From positions 372,001-436,000 of the forward strand of contig NZ_JARVKY010000001.1 in NCBI RefSeq assembly GCF_029813785.1: a stretch of DNA of 64,000 nt. The letters run 5' to 3'. A program made the translations under genes and the position numbers. Positions within the stretch are counted from its first letter, which is position 1. Each line of letters starts with the position of its first letter. The DNA comes from Streptomyces sp. DH41. GTDB lineage: Bacteria; Actinomycetota; Actinomycetes; Streptomycetales; Streptomycetaceae. Of the stretch, positions 10,959 to 19,503 are shown in pieces. The notes beneath the pieces were generated by a model. It searched no databases. It had not been told where the DNA came from and saw only the letters and a program-made list of their open reading frames with translations.

Positions 10959-11036
10959 GACGACCGCCGCCCCACCGCGCGACGGCCGGGCGGCGGTCGG
11001 AAAACCGTTTAGTATCCCGCGGCCGCGTGGGGCACA

Positions 11037-11639
11037 GTGCCGCACATGGACTTCTCCGTGAAACCCGTCCTGACCGGCGACAGGACCGTACTGCGACCGT
11101 TCACCGAGGCCGACGCCGACCGCATGTGGGAGATCATCAACGACTCCGAGGTCCAGCGCTTCACCGGTTCGCCGACGCATGAGCTCACCCCGGAGGTGCT
11201 GCGCGACTGGTACGGCTCCCGAAGCGCGCGGCCCGACCGTCTCGACCTCGCCGTCACCGACCCCGCCGACGGCGAACTCCTCGGTGAGGTCGTGCTCAAC
11301 GAGTGGGTGCCCGAGGAGCGTTCCTGCACCTTCCGCACCCTGATAGGCGCGCGGGGACGCGGCCGGGGCGTCGGCACCGAGGCGACCCGGCTGATCGTCG
11401 GCTACGGCTTCGAGGAACTCGGCCTGCACCGGATCGGGCTGGAGGCCTACGGCTACAACCACCGAGCCCTGCGCGTCTACGAGAAGGTCGGGTTCGTGAC
11501 GGAGGGAGTGCGGCGTGAGGTGGAGTGGCGGGACGGCGCGTGGGTGGACGAGGTGCTGATGGCCGTCCTCGACCACGAGTGGGCCGTCCACCGCGGGCAC
11601 CCCCGGACCGGCGGGCTGACGCACTCCCATACCCCCTAG
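11037..11639 (+). CDS. GNAT-family N-acetyltransferase
   Basis: A 200-residue acetyltransferase of the RimJ/RimL type: N-terminal LRPFTEADADRMWEII, acetyl-CoA loop in IGARGRGRGVGTEATR, and C-terminal HRIGLEAYGYNHRALRVYEKVGF. It probably acetylates an amino group of a small molecule or protein N-terminus; the substrate is unknown. The start could be GTG 11037 or ATG 11046 (three codons later); a G-rich site lies just upstream. Its stop codon lies inside the CsoR-type operator of the downstream copper genes. Confidence 0.85.
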   Translation: MPHMDFSVKPVLTGDRTVLRPFTEADADRMWEIINDSEVQRFTGSPTHELTPEVLRDWYGSRSARPDRLDLAVTDPADGELLGEVVLNEWVPEERSCTFRTLIGARGRGRGVGTEATRLIVGYGFEELGLHRIGLEAYGYNHRALRVYEKVGFVTEGVRREVEWRDGAWVDEVLMAVLDHEWAVHRGHPRTGGLTHSHTP

Positions 11640-11644
11640 GGGTA
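11630..11644 (+). promoter_or_regulatory. CsoR-type copper operator
   Basis: TACCCCCTAGGGGTA is a near-perfect dyad (TACCCC/GGGGTA around CTA) that fits the known Streptomyces CsoR site of the TAC-C3/4-N-G3/4-TA type. It lies 74 bp upstream of copZ and includes the stop codon of the acetyltransferase gene (11637-11639). Copper would release CsoR and induce copZ-copA. Confidence 0.8.
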
Positions 11645-11656
11645 CAGTGGACGGTA

Positions 11657-11677
11657 CGTGGTCCACGCTGGACCACG
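11657..11677 (+). promoter_or_regulatory. 9-bp inverted repeat in copZ leader
   Basis: Arms at 11657-11665 (CGTGGTCCA) and 11669-11677 (TGGACCACG) are perfectly complementary with a 3-nt centre. It lies between the CsoR-type site and copZ; it could be a second operator or a hairpin in the leader. Confidence 0.5.
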
Positions 11678-11717
11678 GGTACCCCCGCCCACGCACGCCC
11701 CGACGAGGAGTAACGAC

Positions 11718-11957
11718 ATGACCACCCAGACCGACACCCAGGGCTCCGTCACCACCGTCTACAAGGTGAGCGGAATGAGCTGCGGACACTGCGAGGGCGC
11801 CGTCTCCGGCGAGATCTCCGAGATCGCGGGCGTCGGCTCGGTCCAGGCCGTCGCCTCCACCGGCGAGGTCACCGTCGTCTCCGAGTCGCCCCTCGACGAC
11901 GCGGCGGTGCGCGCGGCCGTGGACGAGGCGGGCTTCGAGCTCGTCGGCAGGGCCTGA
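11718..11957 (+). CDS. copZ: copper chaperone, heavy-metal-associated domain
   Basis: A 79-residue single HMA domain protein with the Cu(I)-binding motif GMSCGHC. It should pass cytosolic Cu(I) to the CopA ATPase encoded 78 bp downstream and probably co-transcribed. The ATG at 11718 has a GAGGAG ribosome site 7-8 nt upstream. Expression is likely controlled by CsoR through the operator at 11630-11644. Confidence 0.93.
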   Translation: MTTQTDTQGSVTTVYKVSGMSCGHCEGAVSGEISEIAGVGSVQAVASTGEVTVVSESPLDDAAVRAAVDEAGFELVGRA

Positions 11958-12035
11958 GCCGCAGCGCCCCAGCAGCACCCACGCCTTGCCGGCCGGGCCG
12001 CGCGCGGTCCGGCCGGCCCGTCTGGAGCCCGGACC

Positions 12036-14330
12036 ATGACCAGCACCACCCCCACGGCCGCCGAGCCGGACCTCGCCCGGGTCGAGCTGCTCATCGGCGG
12101 GATGACCTGCGCCTCCTGCGCGGCCCGCGTCGAGAAGAAGCTCAACCGCATGGACGGCGTCACCGCCACGGTGAACTACGCCACGGAGAAGGCCCGGATC
12201 ACCCACCCGCCGACCACCGAGGTCGCCGACCTGATCGCCACGGTCGTCAGGACGGGATACACCGCCGAGGAGCCCGCGCCGCCGCCGGAGCCCACCGACG
12301 AGACACCGTCCCCGGAGGGCGGCGGTGGGGCGGACACCGACGACCCCGAGCTGTCCGCCCTGCGCGAGCGCCTCGTCGTCTCCGTCCTCCTCGCCGCGCC
12401 CGTCGTGCTGCTCGCGATGGTCCCGGCGCTCCAGTTCGACAACTGGCAGTGGCTCTCACTCACCCTGGCGGCGCCCGTCGTCGTCTGGGGCGGGCTGCCC
12501 TTCCACCGCGCCGCCTGGACGAACGTCCGGCACGGTGCGGCCACCATGGACACCCTGGTCTCGCTGGGCACCCTCGCGGCGTTCGGCTGGTCGCTGTGGG
12601 CGCTGTTCTTCGGGGACGCGGGCATGCCGGGCATGCGGCACGGCTTCGACCTCACCGTCTCGCGCGCGGACGGCGCCTCCATGATCTATCTGGAGGCCGC
12701 CGCCGGGGTCACCGCCTTCCTCCTCCTCGGCCGCTGGCTGGAGGCCCGTTCCAAGCGTCGCGCCGGCGCCGCGCTGCGGGCGCTGATGGAGCTGGGCGCC
12801 AAGGACGTCGCGGTGCTGCGGGACGGGCGCGAGGTGCGGATACCGGTGGCCCGGCTGGCGGTGGGCGACCGGTTCGTCGTACGGCCCGGCGAGAAGGTCG
12901 CCACCGACGGGACGGTGGTCGAGGGTGCCTCGGCCGTGGACGCCTCGCTGCTGACGGGCGAGTCGGTGCCGGTGGACGTCGGCGTCGGGGACGCGGTCAC
13001 CGGCGCCACGGTCAACGCCGGGGGCCGGCTGGTCGTCGAGGCCACCCGGATCGGCGCCGACACGCAGCTGGCCCGGATGGCGAGGCTGGTCGAGGACGCG
13101 CAGGGCGGCAAGGCCGAGGTGCAGCGGCTCGCCGACCGGGTCTCCGGAATCTTCGTGCCCGTGGTGCTGCTGATCGCGGTCGCCACCTTCGCCGGGTGGC
13201 TGGGCGCCACGGGTGACACGGTCGCCGCCTTCACCGCCGCCGTCGCCGTACTGATCATCGCCTGCCCGTGCGCGCTGGGTCTGGCCACGCCGACGGCGCT
13301 GATGGTGGGCACGGGCCGGGGCGCCCAGCTCGGCATCCTCATCAAGGGCCCCGAGGTACTGGAGTCCACGCGACGCGTCGACACGGTCGTCCTGGACAAG
13401 ACCGGCACCGTCACCACGGGCCGCATGACCCTGCACGAGGTGTACGCCGCCGACGGCACCGACGAGGAGGAGCTGCTGCGGCTCGCGGGCGCCGTCGAGC
13501 ACGCCTCCGAGCACCCCGTGGCCCGCGCGATCGCGGCCGGCGCCGAGATGGGGGTCCCCCCGCTCGAGCGAAGCCGAGAGTGGGGGAGGGTCGGCCCCCT
13601 GCCCGGCGTCGAGGGCTTCACGAACCTCCCCGGGCGGGGCGTACGCGGGCGCGTGGAGGGCCGTGAGGTGGCCGTGGGGCGCCTCTACGACGCTCTGCCG
13701 CCCGAGGTGTCCCGCGCCAGGGACGAGGCCGAGAGGGACGGTCGTACGGCCGTCGTCGTCGGATGGGACGGCGAGGCGCGCGGGATCGTCTCCGTGGCGG
13801 ACGCGGTCAGGGGGACCAGCGCCGAGGCGGTGGCCGAACTGCGCCGGCTGGGCCTGCGCCCCGTGCTGCTGACCGGCGACAACCGGCGCGTCGCCGAGTC
13901 GGTCGCGCGGGCCGTCGGCATCGACGAGGTGATCGCCGAGGTGCTGCCCGAGGACAAGGTCGCCGCGGTTGAGCGGCTGCGGGCCGAGGGCCGCACGGTC
14001 GCCATGGTCGGGGACGGCGTCAACGACGCCGCCGCGCTCGCCACCGCCGACCTGGGCCTGGCGATGGGCACGGGGACGGACGCGGCGATCGAGGCGGGCG
14101 ACCTGACGCTGGTGCGCGGGGACCTGCGGGTGGCCGCGGACGCGATCCGGCTCTCCCGGCGCACCCTCTCCACGATCAAGGGCAACCTCGTGTGGGCCTT
14201 CGGCTACAACGTGGCCGCGCTGCCGCTGGCCGCCGCCGGGATGCTGAACCCGATGATCGCGGGGGCGGCGATGGCCTTCTCCTCGGTGTTCGTCGTCTCC
14301 AACAGCCTCCGGCTGCGGGCCTTTCGCTGA
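12036..14330 (+). CDS. copA: Cu(I)-exporting P1B-type ATPase
   Basis: A 764-residue copper pump. It has one N-terminal HMA domain ([15 protein letters not shown]), the TGES actuator motif ([10 protein letters not shown]), the membrane CPC metal site ([14 protein letters not shown]), the phosphorylation motif DKTGTVTTG and the hinge [16 protein letters not shown]. It exports Cu(I) from the cytosol, fed by CopZ. Oddity: the nucleotide-binding domain, near residue 506, contains an in-frame insertion ([12 protein letters not shown]) encoded by a 41-nt repeat (13549-13589) that also occurs at 59098-59138 in an unrelated gene. It sits in the loop between the SEHPVARAI segment and GVEGF, so function is probably kept. 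Confidence 0.95.
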   Translation: MTSTTPTAAEPDLARVELLIGGMTCASCAARVEKKLNRMDGVTATVNYATEKARITHPPTTEVADLIATVVRTGYTAEEPAPPPEPTDETPSPEGGGGADTDDPELSALRERLVVSVLLAAPVVLLAMVPALQFDNWQWLSLTLAAPVVVWGGLPFHRAAWTNVRHGAATMDTLVSLGTLAAFGWSLWALFFGDAGMPGMRHGFDLTVSRADGASMIYLEAAAGVTAFLLLGRWLEARSKRRAGAALRALMELGAKDVAVLRDGREVRIPVARLAVGDRFVVRPGEKVATDGTVVEGASAVDASLLTGESVPVDVGVGDAVTGATVNAGGRLVVEATRIGADTQLARMARLVEDAQGGKAEVQRLADRVSGIFVPVVLLIAVATFAGWLGATGDTVAAFTAAVAVLIIACPCALGLATPTALMVGTGRGAQLGILIKGPEVLESTRRVDTVVLDKTGTVTTGRMTLHEVYAADGTDEEELLRLAGAVEHASEHPVARAIAAGAEMGVPPLERSREWGRVGPLPGVEGFTNLPGRGVRGRVEGREVAVGRLYDALPPEVSRARDEAERDGRTAVVVGWDGEARGIVSVADAVRGTSAEAVAELRRLGLRPVLLTGDNRRVAESVARAVGIDEVIAEVLPEDKVAAVERLRAEGRTVAMVGDGVNDAAALATADLGLAMGTGTDAAIEAGDLTLVRGDLRVAADAIRLSRRTLSTIKGNLVWAFGYNVAALPLAAAGMLNPMIAGAAMAFSSVFVVSNSLRLRAFR
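13549..13589 (+). repeat. 41-nt in-gene repeat, copy 1
   Basis: This copy differs at one position from 59098-59138. It contains a CGCTCGAGCG palindrome flanked by C5 and G5 runs, so it can fold as a hairpin. Here it is read in frame inside copA. Confidence 0.9.
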
Positions 14331-14788
14331 AACGCGCGTTCCACGCAGGTAGAGGGGGAGTGCCTCTGGAGTCCGGCACCCGCCTCACATAAGCTCTTCA
14401 CAAGGCTCGCGCATCTTCCTTACGCTTGGGTCCCGTTCGGCGTATCGGGGCTCTTGCGCATCTAACGGACATATGCAAGAGACGCAGATCACAGTGATGT
14501 GAACGTAACCATCCAAGGGGTTCGACGGTCTAAGTTGGCGATGTCAGGCAGCGTCTTGGGGGGCGCCACCTGGCATCTGGGAGTGTCTTGGGGGACTTTC
14601 CCAGAGCTGCGTTGCCGGGACACGTACACCGGGAAGCTTTGAGCGGCCCTCCCGGGCGTGCGCTGTCCCGGCAGACCGCACGAACAGCACGACAGGCACT
14701 ACTGGCACGACAGATGTACAGCGATTCAGGCGCTGTCCTCACAGACGCCCGGCCGGATCCCGTGGGGGGAATCCGCACCGGGACATGG

Positions 14789-14840
14789 GAAGGCGCCCTG
14801 GTTCGTCGGCCCGTGGGGGGACCGGCGCCAGGGCGCCTTC
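14789..14840 (+). terminator. 13-bp hairpin, possible terminator of an unannotated transcript
   Basis: The arms 14789-14801 (GAAGGCGCCCTGG) and 14828-14840 are perfectly complementary with a 26-nt loop. It lies over 450 bp beyond copA and does not face the end of any annotated plus-strand gene. Confidence 0.5.
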
Positions 14841-14882
14841 TGCTGTCTCGCACCGGTGCGGATGTCTCGTACCGGCACGGAA

Positions 14883-14915
14883 GAGTCCCGTGCCGCTCGG
14901 GGCGGCACGGGACTC
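14883..14915 (-). terminator. citrate synthase terminator
   Basis: A perfect 14-bp stem (14883-14896 with 14902-14915) and a 5-nt loop, beginning about 30 nt after the citrate synthase stop codon. Confidence 0.85.
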
Positions 14916-14945
14916 CTCGGATGCGCTGCGGGGGTGCCTGGCGGC

Positions 14946-16235
14946 TCAGCGCTCCTCGACGGGAACGAAGTCGCGCTCGACGACACCCGTGTAGATCTGG
15001 CGCGGGCGGCCGATGCGGGAGCCCGGCTCCTTGATCATCTCGTGCCACTGGGCGATCCAGCCCGGCAGCCGGCCCAGCGCGAACAGGACCGTGAACATCT
15101 CGGTCGGGAAGCCCATGGCCCGGTAGATCAGGCCGGTGTAGAAGTCGACATTCGGGTAGAGGCTGCGCGAGACGAAGTAGTCGTCGGAGAGCGCGTGCTC
15201 CTCCAGCTTCAGCGCGATGTCCAGCAGCTCGTCGGACTTGCCGAGCGCGGAGAGGACGTCGTGCGCGGCGGCCTTGATGATCTTGGCGCGCGGGTCGAAG
15301 TTCTTGTAGACCCGGTGGCCGAAGCCCATCAGGCGGACGCCGTCCTCCTTGTTCTTCACCTTGCGGATGAAGGAGTCGACGTCGCCGCCGGCGTCGCGGA
15401 TGCCTTCCAGCATCTCCAGCACCGACTGGTTGGCGCCGCCGTGCAGCGGACCCCAGAGCGCGTTGATGCCGGCGGAGATCGAGGCGAACATGTTCGCCTG
15501 CGAGGAGCCGACCAGGCGGACCGTGGAGGTCGAGCAGTTCTGCTCGTGGTCCGCGTGCAGGATCAGCAGCTTGTCCAGCGCGGCGACGACCGTCGGGTCG
15601 AGCTCGTACTCCTGCGCCGGCACCGAGAACGTCATGCGCAGGAAGTTCTCGACGTAGCCGAGGTCGTTGCGCGGGTAGACGAACGGGTGACCGATCGACT
15701 TCTTGTACGCGTAGGCCGCGATCGTCGGAAGCTTCGCGAGCAGCCGGATCGTGGAGAGGTTGCGCTGACGCTCGTCGAACGGGTTGTGGCTGTCCTGGTA
15801 GAACGTCGACAGCGCTGAGACGACCGACGACAGCATGGCCATCGGGTGGGCGTCGCGCGGGAAGCCCTTGTAGAAGTTCTTGACGTCCTCGTGCAGCAGG
15901 GTGTGCTGCGTGATCTCGTTCTTGAACGCGGCGAGCTCGTCGACGGTCGGCAGCTCGCCGTTGATCAGCAGGTAGGCGACCTCCACGAACGAGGAGCGCT
16001 CGGCCAGCTGCTCGATCGGGTAGCCGCGGTACCGGAGGATGCCCGCCTCGCCGTCCAGGTACGTGACGGCGGATTTGTAGGCGGCGGTGTTGCCGTAACC
16101 GCTGTCCAGCGTCACCAGACCGGTCTGGGCGCGGAGCTTCCCGATGTCGAAGCCCTTGTCGCCGACGGTGCTGTCGATCACCGGGTAGGTGTACTCGTCA
16201 TCGCCGTACCGCAGTACTACTGAGTTGTCGCTCAC
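14946..16235 (-). CDS. gltA: citrate synthase
   Basis: A type II-like citrate synthase of 429 residues, which condenses acetyl-CoA and oxaloacetate at the entry of the citric acid cycle. Visible family segments include GYPIEQLAERSSFVEVAYLL, the HADHEQNCSTSTVRLVGSS block, catalytic His in LHGGANQSVLEML, and GFGHRVYKNFDPRAKI. The GTG start at 16235 (SDNSVVLRYGD) is preferred because GAGGGAAG lies a few nt upstream; an in-frame ATG at 16250 lacks such a site. Monocistronic, with its own terminator. The gene is also called citA in S. coelicolor. Confidence 0.95.
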   Translation of the reverse strand: MSDNSVVLRYGDDEYTYPVIDSTVGDKGFDIGKLRAQTGLVTLDSGYGNTAAYKSAVTYLDGEAGILRYRGYPIEQLAERSSFVEVAYLLINGELPTVDELAAFKNEITQHTLLHEDVKNFYKGFPRDAHPMAMLSSVVSALSTFYQDSHNPFDERQRNLSTIRLLAKLPTIAAYAYKKSIGHPFVYPRNDLGYVENFLRMTFSVPAQEYELDPTVVAALDKLLILHADHEQNCSTSTVRLVGSSQANMFASISAGINALWGPLHGGANQSVLEMLEGIRDAGGDVDSFIRKVKNKEDGVRLMGFGHRVYKNFDPRAKIIKAAAHDVLSALGKSDELLDIALKLEEHALSDDYFVSRSLYPNVDFYTGLIYRAMGFPTEMFTVLFALGRLPGWIAQWHEMIKEPGSRIGRPRQIYTGVVERDFVPVEER

Positions 16236-16476
16236 GTCTTCCCTCACCACCGACGTAGTGCCTCATCTTCGAGGTGCCCTGACTGTCTCTACCATCCCCC
16301 ACTTGGCTCAGGAGAGTGCACTCGGGGTCGACCATCGGGCCTATTGGCGGCACTCAGTGCCGCCAACTTGCTCATCCTGCCCCCTCTTCCGCCCTTCCGG
16401 AAGTGCTCTGTGACCTTTGCGACTCGTTTGATCGATCATTTTTTTTCACAGCGGCCGAGAGGTTTACCGGAAGGTT

Positions 16477-18735
16477 TCAGGTTCGGGAGCCCGTCAGCCG
16501 GAAGTCGAGCGCCGTGCAGCGCCTGCCCGCCGACACCGTGCGCACCGCCTGCCCGATCGCCCTGCGGGAGCCGACGAGGACGACCAGCCGCTTGGCCCGG
16601 GTGACCGCCGTGTACAGCAGATTCCGCTGGAGCATCATCCAGGCGCCGGTCGTCACGGGGATCACCACCGCCGGGTACTCGCTGCCCTGGGAGCGGTGGA
16701 TGGTCACCGCGTAGGCGTGGGACAGTTCGTCCAGCTCGTCGAATTCGTACGGGACCTCCTCGTCCTCGTCCGTCAGCACGGTGAGGCGCTGCTCCACCGG
16801 GTCGAGCGAGGTGACGACGCCCACGGTGCCGTTGAAGACGCCGTTCTCGCCCTTCTCGTAATTGTTGCGGATCTGGGTCACCTTGTCGCCGACCCGGAAG
16901 ACCCGGCCGCCGAACCGCTTCTCCGGCACGTCCGGGCGCCCCGGTGTGACGGCCTGCTGGAGGAGCCCGTTCAGCGTGCCGGCGCCTGCGGGCCCCCGGT
17001 GCATGGGGGCGAGGACCTGCACGTCCCGGCGCGGGTCCAGTCCGAACTTCTGGGGGATGCGCCGCGCGGCGACGTCCACCGTGAGGCGCCCCGCCTCCTC
17101 CGTCTCGTCCTCCACGAAGAGGAAGAAGTCCTTCATGCCGTCGGTGAGCGGGTGCTGCCCCGCGTTGATCCGGTGCGCGTTCGTCACGACGCCCGACTGC
17201 TGGGCCTGGCGGAAGACCCGGGTGAGCCGGACGGCGGGCACGGGGCTCCCGTCGGCGAGCAGGTCCCTCAGCACCTCGCCCGCGCCCACGCTGGGCAGCT
17301 GGTCGACGTCCCCGACGAAGAGCAGGTGGGCGCCGGGGGCGACGGCCTTGACCAGCTTGTTGGCGAGGAGCAGGTCGAGCATGGAGGCCTCGTCGACGAC
17401 GACGAGGTCGGCGTCGAGCGGCCGGTCCCGGTCGTAGGCGGCGTCGCCGCCGGGCTTGAGCTCCAGCAGGCGGTGCACGGTGGAGGCCTCGGCTCCGGTC
17501 AGCTCGGCCAGCCGCTTGGCGGCCCGCCCGGTCGGCGCGGCGAGTACGACCTTCGCCTTCTTCGCGCGGGCCAGCTCGACGATGGAGCGGACGGTGAAGG
17601 ACTTGCCGCAGCCCGGCCCGCCGGTGAGGACGGCGACCTTCTCGGTGAGGGCCAGCTTGACGGCCGCCTCCTGCTCGGGGGCGAGGTCGGCGCCGGTACG
17701 GCCCTTCAGCCATCCCAGGGCCTTGTCCCAGGCAACGTCCCCGAACCCCGGCATCCGGTCCTCGCCGGTGCGCAGCAGGCGCAGCAGCTGGGCGGCCAGG
17801 GCCAGCTCGGCGCGGTGGAAGGGGACCAGGTAGACGGCGGTGACGGGGTCGCCGCCCTGCGGGTCGGGGACCTTCTCGCGTACGACGCCGGGGTCCTCGC
17901 CCTCCTCCGGCTCGGCGGCCAGCTCGGCGAGGCACTCGATGACGAGCCCGGTGTCCACCTGGAGCAGCTTCACCGCGTCGGCGATCAGCTTCTCCTCCGG
18001 GAGGTAGCAGTGCCCCTGGTCGGTGGCCTGCGACAGGGCGTACTGCAGCCCCGCCTTCACCCGCTCCGGGCTGTCGTGCGGGATGCCGACCGACTGGGCG
18101 ATCTTGTCGGCGGTGAGGAAGCCGATGCCCCAGACGTCGGCGGCCAGGCGGTAGGGCTGGTTCTTCACGACGGAGATCGACGCGTCGCCGTACTTCTTGT
18201 AGATCCGCACCGCGATCGACGTCGACACCTCGACGGTCTGGAGGAAGAGCATGACCTCCTTGATCGCCTTCTGCTCCTCCCACGCGTCGGCGATCTTCTT
18301 GGTCCGCTTGGGTCCGAGGCCGGGCACCTCGATGAGCCGCTTCGGCTCCTCCTCGATGATCTGGAGCGTGTCCACGCCGAAGTGCTGGGTGATGCGGTCG
18401 GCGAAGACCGGTCCGATGCCCTTGACCAGACCGGAGCCGAGGTAGCGCCGGATGCCCTGGACCGTGGCCGGGAGCACGGTCGTGTAGTTCTCCACGTGGA
18501 ACTGCTTGCCGTACTGCGGGTGGGACCCCCAGCGGCCCTCCATCCGCAGGGACTCCCCGGCCTGCGCGCCGAGCAGTGCGCCGACCACGGTGAGCAGGTC
18601 GCCGGCGCCTCTGCCGGTGTCGACGCGGGCGACCGTGTAGCCGTTCTCCTCGTTGGCGTACGTGATGCGTTCCAGGACGCCTTCGAGGGTGGCGAGGCGG
18701 CGTTCGCCGGTGGCGGCGTCGGACTGGGTGGGCAT
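16477..18735 (-). CDS. RecD2-type ATP-dependent DNA helicase
   Basis: A 752-residue SF1B helicase of the RecD/TraA family. The N-terminal 340 residues hold the RecD2-type extension with a helix-hairpin-helix stretch (VPGLGPKRTKKIADAWEEQ). Walker A GGPGCGKS lies near residue 375, the DEAS motif in DLVVVDEASMLD, and the C-terminal UvrD-like part has HAYAVTIHRSQGSEYPAVV and LLYTAVTRAKRLVVLVGS. It unwinds DNA 5' to 3' in repair; no RecB or RecC partner is near, which is the rule for RecD2. The ATG at 18735 (MPTQSDAATGERRLATLEGVL) is chosen because earlier starts run into the divergent gene's promoter region. Confidence 0.9.
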   Translation of the reverse strand: MPTQSDAATGERRLATLEGVLERITYANEENGYTVARVDTGRGAGDLLTVVGALLGAQAGESLRMEGRWGSHPQYGKQFHVENYTTVLPATVQGIRRYLGSGLVKGIGPVFADRITQHFGVDTLQIIEEEPKRLIEVPGLGPKRTKKIADAWEEQKAIKEVMLFLQTVEVSTSIAVRIYKKYGDASISVVKNQPYRLAADVWGIGFLTADKIAQSVGIPHDSPERVKAGLQYALSQATDQGHCYLPEEKLIADAVKLLQVDTGLVIECLAELAAEPEEGEDPGVVREKVPDPQGGDPVTAVYLVPFHRAELALAAQLLRLLRTGEDRMPGFGDVAWDKALGWLKGRTGADLAPEQEAAVKLALTEKVAVLTGGPGCGKSFTVRSIVELARAKKAKVVLAAPTGRAAKRLAELTGAEASTVHRLLELKPGGDAAYDRDRPLDADLVVVDEASMLDLLLANKLVKAVAPGAHLLFVGDVDQLPSVGAGEVLRDLLADGSPVPAVRLTRVFRQAQQSGVVTNAHRINAGQHPLTDGMKDFFLFVEDETEEAGRLTVDVAARRIPQKFGLDPRRDVQVLAPMHRGPAGAGTLNGLLQQAVTPGRPDVPEKRFGGRVFRVGDKVTQIRNNYEKGENGVFNGTVGVVTSLDPVEQRLTVLTDEDEEVPYEFDELDELSHAYAVTIHRSQGSEYPAVVIPVTTGAWMMLQRNLLYTAVTRAKRLVVLVGSRRAIGQAVRTVSAGRRCTALDFRLTGSRT

Positions 18736-18801
18736 GATCCGACGGTACCGGTGGGGACTGACAGGGGCTGCCGGGAGGAGACTTCTCAGTACGCTCGGGG
18801 C

Positions 18802-19374
18802 GTGGACTACGCGAGGATGCGCGCCATCGCCGAAGATCTCGGGGCGTATGCGGAACGGCTCGAAGGGACCTGGCGCGTGGAGATCGGGCCGTCCGGTCCC
18901 GTACTGGCCATGACGTGCCCGACCAAGCGGCATGCGGGCACGGTCCGTCGCATCCGTGAGCAGTTGGACGCGCAACTCCTCAGCGCCCACGCCGGTCATA
19001 TCTGCGCGAACGGCCCTCAAATCGAGAGCCCGGCGATCGGCCGCATACGTCGCCCCGACGCCGTCGTCATCCCCGAGGCCGCCCTCGACGAGGAGGGCCT
19101 CGCTGTCGACGCGACGCAGGTCCTGGCCACCGTCGAGATCGTCTCACCGTCCAACCCGATCAACGACTACGCCGAGAAACTCGCCGACTACCCGGCCATG
19201 GGCATCCCGCACTACATGATCGTCGACCCGCGCACGGGCACGATCGAGGTGCACTCCGAACCGTGCGGGGGCCGCTACAGCCGGAAGGAGCCGTACATCT
19301 TCGGCGACTCGGTGCCGTTCGGACCGTGGACCGTGGAGACGTCGGAGGTCCGGCGCTACGGCAAGGACGGTTAG
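18802..19374 (+). CDS. Uma2-family (DUF820) putative endonuclease
   Basis: A 190-residue Uma2 protein with a PD-(D/E)xK-like core: PDAVVIPEAALDEEG, then TVEIVSPSNPINDYAEKLADYPAMGIPHYMIVDPR, giving the D...E-x-V...K pattern. Such proteins are abundant in Streptomyces; their biological role is not settled. The start is GTG 18802 or ATG 18817. The close upstream sequence lacks a good ribosome site at the right distance, and a TACGCT element ends about 10 nt before the GTG, so the message may be leaderless. Divergent from the helicase gene. Confidence 0.8.
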   Translation: MDYARMRAIAEDLGAYAERLEGTWRVEIGPSGPVLAMTCPTKRHAGTVRRIREQLDAQLLSAHAGHICANGPQIESPAIGRIRRPDAVVIPEAALDEEGLAVDATQVLATVEIVSPSNPINDYAEKLADYPAMGIPHYMIVDPRTGTIEVHSEPCGGRYSRKEPYIFGDSVPFGPWTVETSEVRRYGKDG

Positions 19375-19459
19375 GGAGCCAGGGCGCGCCTTCCGCGTGC
19401 GCCGCACGGCCCCTCGCCGACCGGTCCGCCGGGTGTCGCCGACGACGAACGCCGCTGCG

Positions 19460-19487
19460 ACCGGCACCGGCCGGTGGGGGTGCCGGT
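19460..19487. terminator. hairpin between convergent genes
   Basis: A 9-bp perfect stem (ACCGGCACC 19460-19468 with 19479-19487) and a 10-nt loop in the 129-bp gap between the Uma2 gene and the convergent discoidin/DUF1963 gene. Confidence 0.55.
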
Positions 19488-19503
19488 GCCGGTGGTGTCG
19501 ACG

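Larger units (their letters stand above)
14331..14945. other. 615-bp region between copA and citrate synthase
   Basis: No convincing protein gene. The first part (14395-14560) is A/T-richer, with a possible promoter region and the short dyad ATCACAGTGAT. A strong hairpin follows at 14789-14840 and the citrate synthase terminator at 14883-14915. The layout (promoter-like A/T-rich start, about 400 nt, hairpin) would fit a non-coding transcript on the plus strand. From memory, small RNAs have been reported next to the citrate synthase gene in S. coelicolor, but I cannot confirm identity. Confidence 0.45.

Noticed and set aside
14487..14502. CRP-like site (ATCACAGTGAT)
   Set aside because: It is a short dyad that does not match the Streptomyces Crp consensus well enough.
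14588..15034. 148-codon frame across the sRNA candidate and citrate synthase terminator
   Set aside because: It runs into the antisense of citrate synthase and spans two perfect hairpins.
16696..19374. 892-codon plus-strand frame opposite the helicase
   Set aside because: It mirrors the minus-strand helicase gene; only the last 191 codons (from 18802) are a real gene (Uma2). The rest has Gly/Ala/Val/Asp-rich antisense composition.
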